From: an uncultured Propionibacteriaceae bacterium
Lineage (GTDB): Bacteria > Actinomycetota > Actinomycetes > Propionibacteriales > Propionibacteriaceae
Reading direction: 5' to 3'
Length of the DNA: 64,000 nt
NCBI GenBank assembly: GCA_938012815.1
Contig: CALLVV010000019.1
Location: forward strand, 1-64,000
Under the pieces are notes generated by a model. The model ran no database searches. It was not told where the DNA came from and worked only from the letters and a program-made list of their open reading frames with translations. The position numbers and the translations under genes are program-made. Below, in pieces: positions 31,064-38,447 of the stretch (position 1 is the stretch's first letter; the number at the start of each line of letters is the position of its first letter).

Positions 31064-32794
31064 ATGACCCGCATCCAGCCCAAACCCGTGCAGACCCCCA
31101 CCACCATGCCCGTGGGGCGCTACCGCGCCTTCGAACCGGTGGTGGTTCCGGACCGCACCTGGCCGGCCAAGCGCATCACCAAGGCACCCCGTTGGTTGTC
31201 CACCGACCTGCGTGACGGCAACCAGGCTCTCATCGACCCGATGACCTCGAACCGCAAGATGCGGATGTTCGAACTGCTCGTGGCCCTGGGGTACAAGGAG
31301 ATCGAGATCGGCTTTCCATCGGCTTCCCAAACCGATTTCGACTTCGTCCGGCAGCTCATCACCGGCGGTCACGTGCCCGAGGACGTGACCATCTCGGTGC
31401 TGACCCAGGCCAGGGAGGACCTGATCGCCAGGACCGCCGAGTCCTTGATCGGGGCACACCGCGCCACCATCCACATGTACAACGCGACCGCTGAGCTGTT
31501 CCGGCGGGTGGTCTTCGGAATCGACGAGGCCGAGTGCGTGAACCTGGCCACGCGAGGCACCGAGCTGGTCATGAAATACGCAGACAAGTACTTGGGTGAG
31601 GTCGAGTTCGGGTACCAGTACAGCCCCGAGATCTTCACCCAGACCCCGACGGATTTCGCTGTCGAGGTGTGCAATGCCGTCTCGGAGGTCTGGCAGCCGG
31701 ACCAGGACCGCGAGATCATCTTCAACCTGCCTGCGACGGTCGAACGATCCACCCCGAACACCTACGCCGACCAGATCGAGTACTTCTGCCGCAACATCAA
31801 CAACCGGGAGTTCGTGGTGGTCTCGCTGCATCCGCACAACGACCGGGGAACTGCCGTTGCCGCCGCGGAACTGGGCCAGATGGCCGGAGCAGACCGGGTG
31901 GAGGGCTGCCTGTTCGGACACGGCGAACGTACCGGCAATGTCGACCTGGTGACGCTGGCCCTGAACCTTTACACCCAGGGCGTCGACCCGCAGCTGGACT
32001 TCCACGACATCGATCATGTGCGCCGCACCGTCGAGTACTGCACCGGCCTGCCCGTGCACCCCCGCCAGCCGTACGCGGGGGACTTGGTCTACACCGCCTT
32101 CTCCGGATCCCACCAGGACGCCATCAAGAAGGGCCTGGAGTCCCTGGAAAGACAGGCCGCAGATACAGGGAAGCCCGTCACCGAGATCGAATGGGAGGCC
32201 CCCTACCTGCCCATCGACCCTCACGATGTCGGCCGGAACTACGAGGCAGTGATCCGGGTGAATTCGCAGTCCGGCAAGGGTGGGGTGGCCTACCTGATGA
32301 AAACCGAGGCGAAGATGGAGCTGCCGCGTCGCCTCCAGATGGAGTTCAGCCGCGTGGTGCAGCAACGCACCGACGCCGAGGGCGGCGAACTTTCCCCGAA
32401 GGCCATCGTCGAGATCTTCTCGGCCGAGTACCTGTCGGAGGGGGCGTGGGCGCTTACCTCCGCGGGTTCGTCGTCGCAAAATGGGCAGTTCCACATCACC
32501 GCCACCGTCAACGATCCCGCGGGTCGCGACATCAAGGTCGAGGGTGAAGGCAACGGGCCCGTGTCCGCCTTCGTCGACGCCTTGGCGGAGACGGGGGCCC
32601 GGGTCCGGGTTCTCGACTACTCGGAGCACGCCCTCGAATCTGGGGGGGATGCGAAGGCAGCGGCCTATGTGGAGTGTGAACTCGGCGCCGGGGACGATGC
32701 GCAGGTGTTCTGGGGAGTCGGTGTGGATCCGTCGATCACCAGCGCATCCATGAAGGCCATCCTCTCGGCGCTGAACAGGGCAGCGCGTGCCTGA
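31064..32794 (+). CDS. leuA: 2-isopropylmalate synthase
   Basis: A 576-residue LeuA of the long actinobacterial (LeuA2-type) form, the first committed enzyme of leucine biosynthesis, joining acetyl-CoA and 2-ketoisovalerate. Visible are STDLRDGNQALIDPM (metal Asp and catalytic Arg), VSLHPHNDRGTAVAAAE (metal histidines), EGCLFGHGERTGN and a C-terminal regulatory domain for leucine feedback inhibition. ATG 31064 has AAGGAG upstream. A leucine leader peptide precedes it. It overlaps the metallophosphoesterase gene by 8 nt. Confidence 0.96.
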   Translation: MTRIQPKPVQTPTTMPVGRYRAFEPVVVPDRTWPAKRITKAPRWLSTDLRDGNQALIDPMTSNRKMRMFELLVALGYKEIEIGFPSASQTDFDFVRQLITGGHVPEDVTISVLTQAREDLIARTAESLIGAHRATIHMYNATAELFRRVVFGIDEAECVNLATRGTELVMKYADKYLGEVEFGYQYSPEIFTQTPTDFAVEVCNAVSEVWQPDQDREIIFNLPATVERSTPNTYADQIEYFCRNINNREFVVVSLHPHNDRGTAVAAAELGQMAGADRVEGCLFGHGERTGNVDLVTLALNLYTQGVDPQLDFHDIDHVRRTVEYCTGLPVHPRQPYAGDLVYTAFSGSHQDAIKKGLESLERQAADTGKPVTEIEWEAPYLPIDPHDVGRNYEAVIRVNSQSGKGGVAYLMKTEAKMELPRRLQMEFSRVVQQRTDAEGGELSPKAIVEIFSAEYLSEGAWALTSAGSSSQNGQFHITATVNDPAGRDIKVEGEGNGPVSAFVDALAETGARVRVLDYSEHALESGGDAKAAAYVECELGAGDDAQVFWGVGVDPSITSASMKAILSALNRAARA

Positions 32795-33623
32795 GCGCAG
32801 GAAACTTTGGTGGAGGCGGCTGGCGTGGGCGCTCGTCATCGTTGTGTGCGTTGCTGTTGCCGTCGCCGCCGAGGTGTACCGGGAGGTGCACACCACCCGG
32901 CTTGTCACCGAGACCACCGTCACGGACAAGCTGGCCAGGGAACTGCGGATCATGCAGCTCAGCGACATCCACATGCGCGACGATCCCGCTCAGCTGGCGA
33001 GCATCGTGACCCAGGTGCGCGACGCCGAACCTCATCTGATCGTCATCGCGGGGGACACCCTGAACACTTACAACGAAACCCTCGACCCGCTCCACGACCT
33101 GTTCTCCCGGCTCGCGGAGCTCGGCATCCCCATGTACGCGGTCCTGGGAAACCACGACCACTGGTCGAAGGACCTGCCGCAGCTGATCGAGTTGTACGCC
33201 CGGTACGGGGTCAGGCTGATCGATAACACACACGAAGTGGTTAGCGGCGAATTCGGGACCTTCACCCTGCTGGGAGCCGGCGACGCCTACACGGATCACG
33301 CCCACCTCGACCAGGCCCTGCAAGGAGCACCTGCGGAGGGGTTCCGGTTCCTGCTGACCCACGCCCCGGAGATCCTGCCCCAGCTGGAGACGGCGGACGT
33401 CGACTACGCCGTGTGCGGACACACCCACGGCGGCCAAGTCGCGATGCCGTTCATCGGTGCGCTCTACGTCCCGGGACAGGGGTTTTTCCCGAAGCACAGC
33501 CGGGGTCGCTACCAAGCCGGGAAGGCGACGCTGTACATCGACTCGGGAATTGGAACGTCGGGAATGAAGGTGAGATTCCTAGTCCAGTCGCAGATCGTGC
33601 TTCACGTCTTCAAGCCTTCCTGA
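32787..33623 (+). CDS. Membrane-anchored metallophosphoesterase
   Basis: A 278-residue calcineurin-like phosphoesterase. An N-terminal membrane anchor (residues ~9-28, WRRLAWALVIVVCVAVAVAA) precedes the motifs LSDIHMRDD, IAGDTLN, LGNHDHW, LTHAPE and CGHTHGGQVAMP, the complete dinuclear-metal set. The architecture resembles YkuE-type lipid-associated phosphoesterases. The active site should be outside the membrane. The GTG start overlaps the leuA end by 8 nt. Its stop codon lies at the border of an inverted-repeat element. Confidence 0.9.
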   Translation: MPERRKLWWRRLAWALVIVVCVAVAVAAEVYREVHTTRLVTETTVTDKLARELRIMQLSDIHMRDDPAQLASIVTQVRDAEPHLIVIAGDTLNTYNETLDPLHDLFSRLAELGIPMYAVLGNHDHWSKDLPQLIELYARYGVRLIDNTHEVVSGEFGTFTLLGAGDAYTDHAHLDQALQGAPAEGFRFLLTHAPEILPQLETADVDYAVCGHTHGGQVAMPFIGALYVPGQGFFPKHSRGRYQAGKATLYIDSGIGTSGMKVRFLVQSQIVLHVFKPS

Positions 33624-33778
33624 GCTGGTTGAGCCAGCGTGCGAGCGTTAGCGAGTGGCTGTGTCGAAACCATCTGGCAGTCGAGTGGACAGTCCTGATC
33701 ATGGGTCTTCAGGCACGGTCGCTATGGGTTTCGACTCGGACTGTTCGCCTAGGGGCTCGTGGTCCGGCTCAACCAGCT
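33623..33778. repeat. Interspersed REP-like element with nested inverted repeats
   Basis: Outer 13-bp perfect arms AGCTGGTTGAGCC (33623-33635) and GGCTCAACCAGCT (33766-33778) enclose inner 9-bp arms GTCGAAACC (33663-33671) and GGTTTCGAC (33727-33735). It includes the tract GCGTGCGAGCGTTAGCGAG. The GGTTGAGCC...GTCGAAACC motif is of a kind I have seen scattered in actinobacterial genomes between genes. The 180 nt between the metallophosphoesterase and the siderophore ATPase contain no gene, only this element. Confidence 0.65.
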
Positions 33779-33803
33779 TCAAGGGAGGCTTAGCCTCTAC
33801 GAA

Positions 33804-34559
33804 TCAGAAATAGACTGCGACGGGTCCGTGAGGTCCCGGGATGATCTCCACCGGGGTCTCGAAGATCTCCGTCAGGACCTCTTCCCGGAAGAGCTCCTCG
33901 GGACTGCCGCTGGCGGCCACCTGGCCGTCCTTCATGGCAATGATCGTGTCGGCGTAGGTGGCCGCGAAGTTGATGTCGTGCAGCACGATCACGATCGTGC
34001 GTCCCAGTTCCTTTGCCGCCCGGCGCATGTGCTGCATCATCTGTACCGAATGAGCCATGTCCAGGTTGTTCAAGGGCTCGTCCAGCAGCACGTACCTGGT
34101 GTCCTGGGCCAACACCATTGCCACGTAGGCGCGTTGCCGCTGACCTCCCGAGAGCTCGTCGATGAAACGGTTCGCGATCCCCTCCAGACGCAGGAAGGAG
34201 ATGGCCTGCTCGATGATCTCGATGTCCTTGGCGGTCAGGCGCCCCCGCGAGTGGGGGAAACGACCGAAACCCACCAGTTGGCGAACTGTCAGCCGGGTCA
34301 CGAAATGGTTCTCCTGGCGGAGCACGGACAGCACCTTGGCCAGATCCTTGGACTTCGTCGTCGCCACGTTCATGCCCGCCACCTCGATGGTGCCGGCGTC
34401 CATCCCCAGCAGGCGTCCGATCATGGTCAACAGCGTGGATTTGCCGGCCCCGTTGGGGCCCACCAGGGCGGTGATGCCGCCCTCAGGGATCTGGAGTTCC
34501 AGGGGACCGATGGTCGTCGTGGAGCTGTATTTCTTCAGGGCTGCGTCTACGAGGATCAC
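33804..34559 (-). CDS. Ferric-siderophore ABC transporter ATP-binding protein
   Basis: A 251-residue FecE/FepC-type ATPase. Walker A GPNGAGKS (34-41), signature ELSGGQRQRAYVAMVLAQ, Walker B YVLLDEPLNNLD, H-loop VLHDINFAATYAD. The frame is open further upstream but there runs antisense-like through the permease gene; GTG 34559 overlaps the permease stop (GTGA) and has AAAGGG upstream. It energises the two permeases encoded before it. It is the last gene of the operon. Confidence 0.93.
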   Translation of the reverse strand: MILVDAALKKYSSTTTIGPLELQIPEGGITALVGPNGAGKSTLLTMIGRLLGMDAGTIEVAGMNVATTKSKDLAKVLSVLRQENHFVTRLTVRQLVGFGRFPHSRGRLTAKDIEIIEQAISFLRLEGIANRFIDELSGGQRQRAYVAMVLAQDTRYVLLDEPLNNLDMAHSVQMMQHMRRAAKELGRTIVIVLHDINFAATYADTIIAMKDGQVAASGSPEELFREEVLTEIFETPVEIIPGPHGPVAVYF

Positions 34560-35575
34560 AGTCGTCCCTTTCGCAGGAGATGGATGAGGAAGAAGGTGCC
34601 ACCCACCGCCTCGATGATGATGCCCACGGAACCGGTGGCGTAGAAGATGTGCCGCAGGGTGAAGTAGGCACCGCCGAGTATCACCACACCGACCAGCCAG
34701 GCCATCGGGAGCACGAAACGGTGCTCGTGGGTGTCGGACAGCTGATAAGCGGTCATCGCCACCAGGAAACCGAGGAACGACATGGGACCGACCAGCGAGG
34801 TGCTGACGGCCATCAGCACCGCCGTCAGCATCAGGATCACCAGGGAATTTCGGCGGTGATCCACGCCCAGGCCTATGGCGGTGTCGCGTCCCAACCCGAG
34901 AATGTCGAGAGTCCGCGACATTGCCAACAACACCCCGCCGGTGACCAGTGCCAGAGGAACCGCAATCGCCAGCTGGGAGGCATCGGCGTTGGAGATGTTC
35001 CCGATGAGTCTGGCGCTCAGGATGTCGAATTCTGACGGATTCAGGAGGTTCTGCATGTAGGTGGACAGGGCTCCGAGTCCCGTACCGATCACGATGCCCA
35101 GCAGCAGCGTTTGATGAATGTTGGCCTGTTCGTTTCGGAGCATCCGGCCGTAGAGCAGCGCGGCCAGGGCAACCATGAGTCCGACCTGCATCAGATATTG
35201 CCCGATGCTGTTCATGCCGGTCAGCCCTGCGATTCCGGAGAAGAACACGATGCTGGTCTGGATCAGGCGGTACAGCGACTCGAACCCCATGATCGAAGGG
35301 GTGATGATCCGGTTGTTGGTGATGGTCTGGAAGGCCACCGTCGCCAGTCCTTGGCACCAGGCGACCACCAGGATCACCGTCACGGAGGTGGCACGCAGCT
35401 GAGCGATCCGCCAGAAACCGGGCGAGTTCACGGGCATGGGATTGCCCCAGGCGAGGATGCCGTAGCAGACGGCCGGGGCCAGGAGGACCAGGATCGCGAG
35501 GATCATCCAGTAGCGCCCCGCCGCCCGGGAATCCGCGAAGGCACCGTGGCCCACGCGTGTCATCGTCTCAGGCAT
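34556..35575 (-). CDS. Ferric-siderophore ABC transporter permease (FecCD family)
   Basis: A 339-residue FecCD/BtuC-type permease with about nine hydrophobic segments (MILAILVLLAPAVCYGILAW, GLMVALAALLYGRML, LIGNISNADASQLAIAVPLA, SFLGFLVAMTAYQL). The SFLGFLVA and LAVPLA-like elements fit the second subunit of YclO/FepG-like pairs. It overlaps the preceding permease by 8 nt and the ATPase by 4 nt, implying tight translational coupling. Confidence 0.92.
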   Translation of the reverse strand: MPETMTRVGHGAFADSRAAGRYWMILAILVLLAPAVCYGILAWGNPMPVNSPGFWRIAQLRATSVTVILVVAWCQGLATVAFQTITNNRIITPSIMGFESLYRLIQTSIVFFSGIAGLTGMNSIGQYLMQVGLMVALAALLYGRMLRNEQANIHQTLLLGIVIGTGLGALSTYMQNLLNPSEFDILSARLIGNISNADASQLAIAVPLALVTGGVLLAMSRTLDILGLGRDTAIGLGVDHRRNSLVILMLTAVLMAVSTSLVGPMSFLGFLVAMTAYQLSDTHEHRFVLPMAWLVGVVILGGAYFTLRHIFYATGSVGIIIEAVGGTFFLIHLLRKGRL

Positions 35576-36581
35576 TTCTCCGCCTCCTCAACAGGAGGAA
35601 GGCGAACACGAACGCCCCGACCACCGACAGGATGGTGCCGACGGGGACCTCGAAGGGCATGTTCACGAGGCGCCCCACGATGTCGCAGACCGTCACCATC
35701 GCGGCACCGGTCAGACAGACCCACGGCAGGTTGGAACGCAGATTGTCCCCCCTCAGCAGGGAGATGATGTTCGGGACGACCAATCCCAGGAACGGAAGAT
35801 TCCCGATCACGACCGTGATGATGCCGGTGACCGCCGCGATCATCCCGGTTCCGAGCAGCACCACTTTCCGGTGATCGAGTCCGACATTCGTGGCGACGTC
35901 CTTTCCGAGACCCGCGATCGTGAACTGGTCCGCCACCAGGAAGACCCCGACAACCACGATCACCACGGCCCACACCGGTTCGTACTGTCCCTGGATCGCT
36001 GCGGAGAACGAGCCCTGGAACCACATCCCCAGGGTTTGGAGCATGTTGGTGGCCTGCGCCAGGTAGGAGGAAACGGCGCCGACCACCGCTCCCAGCATGA
36101 TGCCGACGATCGGGACGATCATCGCGGAACGCAACTGGATGCGCCTCAGGACCAGGAAGAACACCATCGTGCCCCCGAAAGCGGCGGCGATGGCGACCAC
36201 CATCTTCACCATCAACGGTGCCTCCGGGTAGATGATCAGCACACAGAGCAGCCCCAGACCCGCCCATTCCGTGGTCCCGGTGGTGGTGGGTTCGACGAAA
36301 CGGTTCTGGGAGATCTGCTGCATCACGAGACCCGATATGGCCATGGCGGATCCCGCCAGCAGCAGGGAGACGGTGCGGGGAATGCGAGTCAGGGCGAAGA
36401 TGTAGGCGCCGTCCGGGGAACCGAACACGTCGTAGACCCCGACAAGCAGGGAAGAGACGGTCAGCGCCAGGAGCCCGAGGAGACCCAGCAGCAGGGGAGC
36501 GGTGAACAGCCGTTGCCGGGATGTGGTACCGCCGGGGACGCGGCTGTCGGTCTCGTCCCCGGCGGTTTTTGGTTCGCTCAC
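35568..36581 (-). CDS. Ferric-siderophore ABC transporter permease (FecCD family)
   Basis: A 337-residue FecCD permease. It has the family segments LTRIPRTVSLLLAGSAMAIS, GLVMQQISQNRFVEPTTTGT, and NLPFLGLVVPNIISLLRGDN, plus GTILSVVGAFVFAFLLLRR at the end. It forms a heterodimer with the next gene product. It overlaps the binding-protein gene by 4 nt and the second permease by 8 nt. Confidence 0.93.
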   Translation of the reverse strand: MSEPKTAGDETDSRVPGGTTSRQRLFTAPLLLGLLGLLALTVSSLLVGVYDVFGSPDGAYIFALTRIPRTVSLLLAGSAMAISGLVMQQISQNRFVEPTTTGTTEWAGLGLLCVLIIYPEAPLMVKMVVAIAAAFGGTMVFFLVLRRIQLRSAMIVPIVGIMLGAVVGAVSSYLAQATNMLQTLGMWFQGSFSAAIQGQYEPVWAVVIVVVGVFLVADQFTIAGLGKDVATNVGLDHRKVVLLGTGMIAAVTGIITVVIGNLPFLGLVVPNIISLLRGDNLRSNLPWVCLTGAAMVTVCDIVGRLVNMPFEVPVGTILSVVGAFVFAFLLLRRRRNA

Positions 36582-37582
36582 GCAGACTTCTCCATGGCGT
36601 CTGCCACGTCGTTGAAGAACTTGGTGTAGGTCTGGATGCCCTCGTTGAGGTAGGTGTCGGAGGGCATGTAGACGATCTGTTTCTTGGTGACTGCCGTCAC
36701 GTTCTGCAGGGGGGCGGAACCCGCGATCACGTCGGAGGCCGGGGTGGCGGTTTCCCCATCGGCGGTGATGGCTGTGTCGCGGTCCATCACGAGGATCCAG
36801 TCCGGGTTGGACTGGGCGATGGCCTCGACGGAGATCTCGTCGCCCTGATGATCGCTGCTGCCGTGGCTCTCCAGGGCGGGGGTGAGACCGAGGATCTCGA
36901 AGACGGGCCCGAGCGTGCGCCCGGAACCGGGAGCGGAGTAGTTGACCTTGCCCTTCGAGACGATGACGGCCATCACCTTGGAACCGGACTTGTAGGCCGC
37001 CTTCACGCGGGCAACCGAGGCGTCGAAATCGCTCACCAGCTTGGCCGCCTCGTCCTTCTTGCCGAAGATCTCTCCAGCGATGGTGATCTGGCGTTTCAGC
37101 TCGTCGCCGAAAGGCTTGTCCTTGCGGATGTCGATGTCAACGAGGGCCGCCTCGGGGGCCAGCTGTTTGAACTGGTCGTACTTCTCCTCGAAACGCTGCC
37201 CGTTGATGATCAGGTCGGGCTGGACCCCGACTGCGGCCTCCATGTTGGGTTCTCGGTGGTCCCCGAGGTTCACGATGGAACTGTCGGTCTTGTACGGGGA
37301 TCCCTTCGGCATGAGGCCCTGCGGGGCGGCTGCCAGCTTCACACCCCATTCCTGAAGGGGTTGGAACAGGCGGTTGTCGGTGACGATGATGCTCTTGGCG
37401 GGTACCGGAACGGTCACGGAACCACGGTTGTCCTCGATGGTCACGGTGGTCGCCCCGGCGGACTGCGAGGCGTTGGCAGAATCGCTCGGCTGCGAGCTCG
37501 CGCCTCCGCAAGCGGTGAGGCCGATGCTCACGCTCACGAGGGCGGCCAAGACGGGTAGCAGACGGATCTTCGGGATACTCAC
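36578..37582 (-). CDS. Siderophore-binding lipoprotein (FatB/YclQ-like)
   Basis: A 334-residue lipoprotein with a signal peptide and lipobox LTACGG (Cys ~25), then a Ser/Ala linker and a FepB/FatB-type periplasmic-binding-protein fold (TVPVPAKSIIVTDNRLFQPL, AAVGVQPDLIINGQRFEEKY, IVYMPSDTYLNEGIQTYTKF). Resemblance is to catecholate/petrobactin-type binding proteins, but the actual ligand is open. The GTG start has AGGAG 5 nt upstream. It is the first gene of the four-gene uptake operon; a DtxR-like iron box lies 25 nt upstream. Confidence 0.92.
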   Translation of the reverse strand: MSIPKIRLLPVLAALVSVSIGLTACGGASSQPSDSANASQSAGATTVTIEDNRGSVTVPVPAKSIIVTDNRLFQPLQEWGVKLAAAPQGLMPKGSPYKTDSSIVNLGDHREPNMEAAVGVQPDLIINGQRFEEKYDQFKQLAPEAALVDIDIRKDKPFGDELKRQITIAGEIFGKKDEAAKLVSDFDASVARVKAAYKSGSKVMAVIVSKGKVNYSAPGSGRTLGPVFEILGLTPALESHGSSDHQGDEISVEAIAQSNPDWILVMDRDTAITADGETATPASDVIAGSAPLQNVTAVTKKQIVYMPSDTYLNEGIQTYTKFFNDVADAMEKSA

Positions 37583-37606
37583 GGTTCTCCTATGCGGTTG
37601 CCGGAT

Positions 37607-37625
37607 TTAGGTAAGGCAAGTCAAC
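37607..37625. promoter_or_regulatory. Candidate DtxR/IdeR iron box
   Basis: TTAGGTAAGGCAAGTCAAC matches 13 of 19 positions of the DtxR consensus (TTAGGTTAGGCTAACCTAA), with a perfect left half, 25 nt upstream of the siderophore operon. TTGACT on the minus strand (37625-37620) overlaps it as a possible -35. Confidence 0.5.
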
Positions 37626-37670
37626 CCTATTTCTTGCGAAAACGTAAGGGTTGGTGTGCCGGACGCCCGG

Positions 37671-38447
37671 TCAGGGAATCCGCATCCCGTTCTCCGTGGC
37701 ACCCCGGTAACCATCGAGGAACAGGCTGATCCTCCGGGCCGACAGTTCGCTCACCCGGTCCGGAAGCTCCTCGCGGGGAACCCAGTGGATCGCCCTGAGC
37801 TCCCGGTCCCGGGGAGCGAGGCAGCGGGCGACCGGGCCGGGCAGCACACCGCCGTCGTAGATGAACTCGATGGCATCGCCCCAGCCGAGATGGGGCGGCA
37901 TCCAGTCGGTGATGGCGGGCTCCCCGAGATCGATGTCGAGGCCGATCTCCTCGAGCAGCTCGCGGCGGCCACCCGTTCGGGGTGACTCGCCCGGGTCCAC
38001 CACCCCACCGGGAAGCTCCCAGTCCTCCTTGTAGGTCGTCTCGGTCAGCAGCACCCGGCCGGCCTCGTCGCGAAAGACGACGTGAGCGATGACGCGTTTC
38101 GTCGGCAGCACCGAGTTCATCACCCCCGAGAAACCGTGCGGACCATAGACCGGATCCACCGCCAGGCGGGCGTAGACCAGCACGTCCACCAGGTGTCCCG
38201 ACGGGGTGAACAGGGCTGCACGCAACCTGCCCTCCCGCCGGAAACCGCAGCGGTGCAGCGCAACCATGGCGGCCCGATCCGTGGCCGGAATGTCACACTG
38301 CAGCCGACGAAGATCGTGAGCCAGGATGGCGTCGTCGGCGGCCAGGGAAACCGCCCGCTCCAGGGTGGCGGCATCCACCACCTGTTCCTCCCAGCGGAGT
38401 TGGCCCACCCCGCCGGCAATGTCCACCTGGACCTTGAAGTCGCTCAC
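37671..38447 (-). CDS. GNAT-Nudix fusion protein
   Basis: A 258-residue protein. The N-terminal ~110 residues look like the end of a GNAT acetyltransferase fold (MVALHRCGFRREGRLRAALF, HLVDVLVYARLAVDP). Residues ~115-250 are a Nudix hydrolase with an intact box from G148 to G169 (GVVDPGESPRTGGRRELLEE). The GNAT part is short, so it may be a substrate-recognition domain rather than an active acetyltransferase. The GTG start overlaps the glgB stop (GTGA), making it the translationally coupled fourth gene of the glgE operon. The substrate is unknown; a sugar-nucleotide or glucan-related phosphate would fit the context. Confidence 0.8.
   Translation of the reverse strand: MSDFKVQVDIAGGVGQLRWEEQVVDAATLERAVSLAADDAILAHDLRRLQCDIPATDRAAMVALHRCGFRREGRLRAALFTPSGHLVDVLVYARLAVDPVYGPHGFSGVMNSVLPTKRVIAHVVFRDEAGRVLLTETTYKEDWELPGGVVDPGESPRTGGRRELLEEIGLDIDLGEPAITDWMPPHLGWGDAIEFIYDGGVLPGPVARCLAPRDRELRAIHWVPREELPDRVSELSARRISLFLDGYRGATENGMRIP

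Noticed and set aside
31025..32974. 649-codon minus-strand frame over leuA
   Set aside because: Antisense of leuA, which has full catalytic motifs and a leader peptide; no recognisable domain in the reverse frame.
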